Positions 60,689 through 64,000 of a stretch of DNA of 64,000 nt are shown piece after piece. Position numbers and translations under genes: made by a program. The notes under the pieces are model-generated. The model saw nothing but the letters and a program-made list of their open reading frames with translations, had not been told where the DNA came from and ran no database searches. Where the stretch lies: the NCBI GenBank assembly GCA_018676675.1, contig JABHEG010000121.1, positions 1-64,000 on the forward strand, written 5' to 3'. This DNA is from Lentisphaerota bacterium. GTDB lineage: Bacteria; Verrucomicrobiota; Lentisphaeria; Oligosphaerales; JABHEG01. The first letter of the stretch is position 1; every line of letters starts with the position of its first letter.

Positions 60689-62071
60689 CTACTTGCTGGC
60701 CAGCGATGCGGCGTGGTTCAGAAGCGCCCGGACCTGCACAATCGGCAGGGATCGGGCAAGGCCCGCGAGCCGGTCACGGTCGGTGTGGTCGGTGTGGTCG
60801 GTGGATTCGGTGTCGAGTTCGGTAATAGCAGGAAAAGCGGCGATGGCATTGCTGGCATCCGTCGGGGATGCGTGCAGGTACAGCTCCTGAATCTGCGGGC
60901 TTGCATGGCCGCACAGGGCTTGTACCACGTGCAGAGGGACGCCTTCACGGGCGCAGATGCTCACGAAGCTGTGTCTCAGGCTGTGGAAGCCGACCTCGAC
61001 CACGGCTCGCCTGCCGGTGTGTTCCTTCTCGTTGGAATTCGTCCCGGTCCGCTTGATCGACCCGTTTGCATTGCGCACGTAACCGGTTCCGGGCTTGTGC
61101 AGCCGAATGCCGCACGATCGGAAGTGATCCTGGATCCGCTTCGTGAGGGCGCTACGGCTGTCCCGGTAGACCGCCGCCAGGCTCGGCATGACATCACCTT
61201 CCCGTTTGGGTGCCGGGGTCTCGGCCAGGATCGCCTGCAAAACGGGGTGGAGCGGGAGTACCAGCTTCTTGCCCTTGTACGATGTCTTGGACGGTTCGCG
61301 GACCAACTTCGACAGATCATCCGCTACCTCGGACCAATCAAGCGTCGCGGAGTCGCCCAGCCGCAAGCCGGTGTAGAGCCCCACGGCCAGCAAGGCCCGC
61401 AATTCACCGTCCGCCGACTGACACACGGACTTGAGTTCACCCGTGGTAAACTCGCGGCGTCCCTGGGGCTTGTGGTTTCGCTTGCGCAGCCCCGCGAACG
61501 GGTTTGGTTCGATCCCCGCAAGCTGGAACATGACGCGGCAGAGCAGGACTATCTTGTTGATGCGGTCTCCGCTCACTGTGCCGGAGGCGAGAAGGTCCTT
61601 TCTGAACTGGCCTGCTATGTCCGCCGTCACATCTTCGGCGAACCGAATGCCCCCGGCTTCGGCCCACTTTTCGAACTTGGACCACTGCGAGAGGTTGTCC
61701 CTGACGGTAGTGGCGGACAGGGAGCGTTCAGTGGTTCCCCGCGTGTTCGTTTTGTAGGGGTGCCTCTCCCACATCTCGGCAATCGGCAGCTTCGGTTTGG
61801 TTGCCTCTTCAGCTGCCTGAGCCCGCGCTTCGGCGTCTCCGAGGGCATCCGCCGCCAGGCGTCGCCTCTCTGCATCGGTCTTTGCCGTATAAGGCCGCAA
61901 AATGCGGTCAGATGCTGCCTCGGCGGGCTTTTCGCGGGTGATCGGTTGCCCGTCGTCATCGGTCAGCTTCTGCCGGAAGCGTTCGCCGTTGATGGAGTAG
62001 TCGAGCCAGTAGATCGCCCCGTGTTTCTTGCTCCGCCGGGTGTAGAGTCTGCCCTTCGTCCGTCGTGCCAT
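60689..62071 (-). CDS. int: Tyrosine recombinase (island integrase)
   Basis: The 460-residue site-specific recombinase has its catalytic residues in GLYTGLRLGD (R237), GFHSLRHSF (H363, R366), GHASPQIQELYLH (H389, nucleophile Y398). The N-terminal SAM-like core-binding domain lies at about 95-200 and an arm-binding-like region before it. ATG 62071 follows GGAG at good spacing. The track's 62119 start adds 16 residues without support. A short Asp/Thr/His repeat (STDHTDHTDRD) lies near the C-terminus. It is adjacent to attR and presumably integrates and excises the island at tRNA-Met. Confidence 0.93.
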   Translation of the reverse strand: MARRTKGRLYTRRSKKHGAIYWLDYSINGERFRQKLTDDDGQPITREKPAEAASDRILRPYTAKTDAERRRLAADALGDAEARAQAAEEATKPKLPIAEMWERHPYKTNTRGTTERSLSATTVRDNLSQWSKFEKWAEAGGIRFAEDVTADIAGQFRKDLLASGTVSGDRINKIVLLCRVMFQLAGIEPNPFAGLRKRNHKPQGRREFTTGELKSVCQSADGELRALLAVGLYTGLRLGDSATLDWSEVADDLSKLVREPSKTSYKGKKLVLPLHPVLQAILAETPAPKREGDVMPSLAAVYRDSRSALTKRIQDHFRSCGIRLHKPGTGYVRNANGSIKRTGTNSNEKEHTGRRAVVEVGFHSLRHSFVSICAREGVPLHVVQALCGHASPQIQELYLHASPTDASNAIAAFPAITELDTESTDHTDHTDRDRLAGLARSLPIVQVRALLNHAASLASK

Positions 62072-62150
62072 GGGTCCATCTCCAAGGTTGCTTGTGGCCA
62101 CTAGGTCATGCTTTACCATGCCATGTCACAAGCCGGACGCAAGGGCTATA

Positions 62151-62189
62151 GCGGCACAAACCGACACGAAATACATCTACCAGGCAGGG
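62151..62189 (+). promoter_or_regulatory. Candidate integrase arm-type sites, right end
   Basis: GCGGCACAAA followed by CCGACACGAAAT and TCTACCAGGCAG mirrors, in the same orientation, the block at 39462-39514 inside the left end. It lies between the integrase start and attR. Confidence 0.5.
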
Positions 62190-62195
62190 AAGACG

Positions 62196-62246
62196 CGGAA
62201 TCATAATCCGAGTGTCCGGGGTTCGAGTCCCTGAGCCGCTACCATT
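62196..62246 (+). other. Attachment site attR (51-bp direct repeat)
   Basis: This is a perfect copy of 39309-39359, comprising the tRNA-Met anticodon stem to 3' CCA and two more bases. It is preceded by non-tRNA sequence (GAAGACG), so it is only a tRNA fragment. The adjoining right flank (TTTCTCTTCTCACAG) is the original chromosomal DNA downstream of the tRNA. Confidence 0.92.
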
Positions 62247-62287
62247 TTTCTCTTCTCACAGTGAGTGCCTTTCAGGGGGAAAGGCGG

Positions 62288-62602
62288 ATGACCACACTGT
62301 ATGTCCTTCGAGACCCCGACTCCGGCATGCGCTATGTCGGGATCACGAACGACCTATCCCGTCGCCTCCGCGAACACCGCAAGAAGCAGTCGGTCGGATC
62401 TCGTCGGCTCGGGAACGCCGAACTGGTACACACTGAGGAATTCCCGGACTACACGACGGCTCGCAAGCGAGAGAAGCAACTCAAGTCCGGAGCAGGCCAC
62501 CGTTGGCTTACTGCATTCCTGGCTGAAGGCACATCGTGTCCGTGTCCTGCCGTTCGGCAGGATGAAGTTCGAGCTTGGCCTGCCGAACGGCAGACTCCCT
62601 GA
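62288..62602 (+). CDS. GIY-YIG nuclease family protein
   Basis: The 104-residue single-domain nuclease of the small UvrC-like/YhbQ-like class starts at ATG 62288 after AGGGGGAAAGG. The core is TTLYVLRDPDSGMRYVGITNDLSRRLREH: YVL stands for the GIY part and YVGIT for the YIG part, with the catalytic arginine in SRRLREH. FPDYTTARKREKQLKSG contains the conserved glutamate region. The last 25 residues are encoded by the hairpin-doublet repeat and a tRNA remnant, so the true functional C-terminus is near residue 80. It lies between a tRNA-Met 3' end and a second tRNA 3' fragment, which suggests that it travels with that fragment. Confidence 0.85.
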   Translation: MTTLYVLRDPDSGMRYVGITNDLSRRLREHRKKQSVGSRRLGNAELVHTEEFPDYTTARKREKQLKSGAGHRWLTAFLAEGTSCPCPAVRQDEVRAWPAERQTP

Positions 62603-62612
62603 GCCGCTACCA
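62536..62612 (+). pseudogene. tRNA-Met 3' fragment with hairpin doublet
   Basis: GTGTCCGTG, then GTTCGAG, then TCCCTGAGCCGCTACCA (62596-62612) match the variable loop, T-arm and acceptor end of the tRNA-Met at 39281. Two hairpin inserts flank the heptamer. No 5' half is present. The fragment forms the end of the GIY-YIG gene. Confidence 0.8.
62545..62595 (+). repeat. Hairpin doublet in downstream tRNA fragment
   Basis: The left palindrome is TCCTGCC-GTTC-GGCAGGA plus TGAA (62545-62566). The heptamer GTTCGAG (62567-62573) follows, then CTTGG plus CTGCC-GAAC-GGCAG and AC (62574-62595). Both inserts have exactly the same lengths (22 and 22) as those at 39183-39233, while loop and stem bases differ. 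Confidence 0.85.
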
Positions 62613-62773
62613 TTTCTCGCTCCTCTTCCTTCTCTCCTTTTGCTGATGCTTGTTCTGCCCCTCCCATGCGGCGGAGCAGTACAGCAGAAAACTCTTTCGA
62701 GAGCCCTTCCTGTATCGACCTTGGCGAAGTGTCTTGGACGTGGCACGTTAGGACGCCCCGAGGAACGGTAGAC

Positions 62774-64000
62774 ATGTCGCGCCAAGTGAGAGACCAACGG
62801 ATGCATAGGACGGGTGATCCAAGTGTGGGCCTTGAGCAGGCTCTGGAGCAATTGCGCCCGTATGCTCAGGACGTGCCCAGTGCGGCGCTGGACTGGATCC
62901 GGGCTAACTGGAGCGAGGCTGAGCCGGCGTTCTTGGGCGTTCTGGCCGAGGCGTTGAAGGACCCGTTCGCGGAGACGACGGCTCTCTTTGTCTATTCGCT
63001 GTATCTGTGCGCCGAGATGGAGTCCGAGCCGGCATTCGAGCGTTACGTCGCGATCTGTCGATTGCCCGGACCGCAGTTGAGAGTTCTGACTGGCGACATC
63101 CTGACCGAGCATATGCCGATGTTCTTGGCGCGGACCTGTGCTGGCCGTGTCCCACAGCTCAAGAGCTTGATCGAAGACCGCACGGTTGCGGAGTACGCGC
63201 GCAGCATGGCGTTGCGGACCTTTGCACGTCTTGTTCTGCATCGGGGGGAGCTGCCCGTTTCAGAGTTGGAGGTGTACGTCTTGAGCCTCCTGGACGGTGG
63301 CCTCGAGCTGGAAACGTCTCATGTCTGGGACACCTGTGTGTCGCTGTGCTGTGACATGTGCTTCAAGAAGGCGCTGCCTCTCATTGAGGATGTCTACACC
63401 ATGGGACTGGCTGATGAGGGGTGCATCACGCTCGAGGAAGTGAAAGAAGATTTCAGGGCCGGGGCCAAGGCGTGTCGAGAGGCTGCGGTTAAGTACCATT
63501 GCCGACCGCCGTTGCCGGCAGAGGAAGCCATGAGTGTCTGGCGGAGAGGCTGGGGCGAGGACCACAAGCCCGACCCTGATGAGCTGCTGGCTGTCCTTTC
63601 TGCGGCGCCACGCCCGTTGTCACATCGGCAGGGACGCAAGATCGGACGCAACGAGCCCTGTCCATGCGGCAGTGGGAAGAAGTTCAAGAAGTGCTGTCTG
63701 AACAAGATCCCGGTCCCTCAGTCTGTGTACGGACGCGACGTGCCCGAGAAGGACCGTGGACTGAATCGCTGGCTGGAAGCCGGCTACATCCACCTCAGGG
63801 CCGACTCTCAGTGGGAGGCCATGGAGTGTTGGCTTCGCTTCTGGGAAGAGCTGATGACGCGCATCCCGCCGGAGCTGAGCGATCCGGCGGATGACGCGAT
63901 GGAGACCACCTTTGAGGGTCGCGAGTTGATCGGGGTTTGGCTGGATGAGTTCAAGGTCCTGCTGGACGATGTCGCTGGTCGCAGCACGTGGGCCGCGGCT
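62774..64000 (+). CDS. DUF1186 / SEC-C motif protein (partial, runs off window)
   Basis: An open frame of 409 codons reaches the window end without a stop and is absent from the ORF track. The N-terminal part matches the DUF1186 helical repeat family: LTGDILTEHMPMFLART, LKSLIEDRTVAEYARSMALR and LEVYVLSLLDGG. A SEC-C zinc motif follows at about residues 288-308 (IGRNEPCPCGSGKKFKKCCL). SEC-C is the metal-binding tail also found in SecA and in many unrelated proteins. After it the frame continues with an unrecognised helical region (LNRWLEAGYIHLRADSQWEA). Function unknown. Confidence 0.85.
   Translation, partial: MSRQVRDQRMHRTGDPSVGLEQALEQLRPYAQDVPSAALDWIRANWSEAEPAFLGVLAEALKDPFAETTALFVYSLYLCAEMESEPAFERYVAICRLPGPQLRVLTGDILTEHMPMFLARTCAGRVPQLKSLIEDRTVAEYARSMALRTFARLVLHRGELPVSELEVYVLSLLDGGLELETSHVWDTCVSLCCDMCFKKALPLIEDVYTMGLADEGCITLEEVKEDFRAGAKACREAAVKYHCRPPLPAEEAMSVWRRGWGEDHKPDPDELLAVLSAAPRPLSHRQGRKIGRNEPCPCGSGKKFKKCCLNKIPVPQSVYGRDVPEKDRGLNRWLEAGYIHLRADSQWEAMECWLRFWEELMTRIPPELSDPADDAMETTFEGRELIGVWLDEFKVLLDDVAGRSTWAAA

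Larger units (their letters stand above)
39309..62246. mobile_element. Integrated genomic island (tRNA-Met, about 22.9 kb)
   Basis: The island is bounded by the 51-bp direct repeats and carries a tyrosine recombinase (60689-62071) just inside the right repeat. Inside are two large surface-protein genes, a type I restriction-modification operon, an excisionase-like HTH protein, a prim-pol/DUF3987 protein and several unknown small ORFs. No phage structural, terminase, relaxase or conjugation genes were seen. The primase suggests that the excised form replicates like a plasmid or phage satellite. The intact tRNA is restored on the left side by the incoming copy or by the original gene. Confidence 0.9.

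Noticed and set aside
60647-62104. 485-residue plus-strand ORF over the integrase
   Set aside because: It is antisense shadow. The minus strand has all tyrosine recombinase residues.
39309-62246. Prophage
   Set aside because: No capsid, portal, terminase, tail or lysis genes are present. Cargo is R-M, surface proteins and a prim-pol module.
62288-62602. GIY-YIG gene as homing endonuclease of a group I intron
   Set aside because: The neighbouring tRNA is uninterrupted and no group I intron core or splice sites were recognised. The flanks are tRNA 3' ends.

Overview
The window looks like chromosomal DNA of a high-GC, free-living bacterium, most likely from the PVC/planctomycete-like part of the tree (Kiritimatiellota, Lentisphaerota, Planctomycetota, or a neighbour such as Hydrogenedentota). 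This is inferred from gene content: several Gfo/Idh/MocA oxidoreductases (two with twin-arginine leaders), a cysteine-type sulfatase, 3-keto-disaccharide-hydrolase-type (DUF1080) modules, sugar-phosphate isomerase/epimerase barrels, a HEAT-repeat exported protein, a large DUF6259-like glycosidase, and a V/A-type ATPase. No 16S rRNA gene is present to settle the taxonomy.

Layout. (1) 1-23.3 kb: carbohydrate/amino-sugar catabolic region. An exported parvulin-type isomerase is followed by a tight run of oxidoreductase, ceramidase-like hydrolase, Dus-like flavoprotein, cyclase-family hydrolase and an AAC(3)-like/TIM-barrel fusion, then a sulfatase. A convergent 985-aa glycosidase-like protein comes next, followed by small genes, a metallophosphoesterase, a GH43/GH32-like propeller, and a Tat-oxidoreductase / HEAT / epimerase-DUF1080 / Tat-oxidoreductase group. 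(2) 22.9-33.2 kb, minus strand: an orphan RHH antitoxin-like gene, then an operon read right to left as EIIA-like, V-ATPase G, C, I, K, F, E, A, B, D and a universal stress protein. (3) 33.7-39.1 kb, plus strand: yebC, nnr, exbB-like, exbD-like, a TonB-like protein, a zinc-ribbon membrane protein and rsmD. (4) 39.09-39.36 kb: a disrupted tRNA-Met copy carrying inserted hairpins, then an intact tRNA-Met(CAT).

(5) 39.3-62.25 kb: a genomic island of about 22.9 kb inserted at the 3' end of tRNA-Met. It is bounded by a perfect 51-bp direct repeat. A tyrosine recombinase lies at the right end, and GGCACRAA-type candidate recombinase arm sites lie inside both ends. Cargo: a 1512-aa mosaic surface protein, a HAF-repeat surface protein, a type I restriction-modification operon (hsdM-hsdS-rhuM-hsdR), and a replication-like module (excisionase-type HTH, small ORF, prim-pol/DUF3987 protein, small ORF). 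I see no capsid, terminase or conjugation genes, so it resembles a plasmid- or satellite-like integrative element.

(6) 62.2-64 kb: beyond the island are a GIY-YIG nuclease gene, then another 3' fragment of the same tRNA carrying the same type of hairpins, and a DUF1186/SEC-C protein that runs off the window.

The most unusual signal is at the tRNA locus. At three places (D-arm and T-arm of the broken tRNA upstream, T-arm of the fragment downstream) the conserved heptamer GTT(A/C)GAG is flanked on both sides by inserted palindromes of about 18-22 nt. Their loops and stems vary while pairing is kept. One pair overlaps the 3' end of the GIY-YIG gene. With the island removed, the GIY-YIG gene lies between two copies of the tRNA-Met 3' end. 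This suggests a very small tRNA-targeting element made of a GIY-YIG nuclease and a hairpin doublet.
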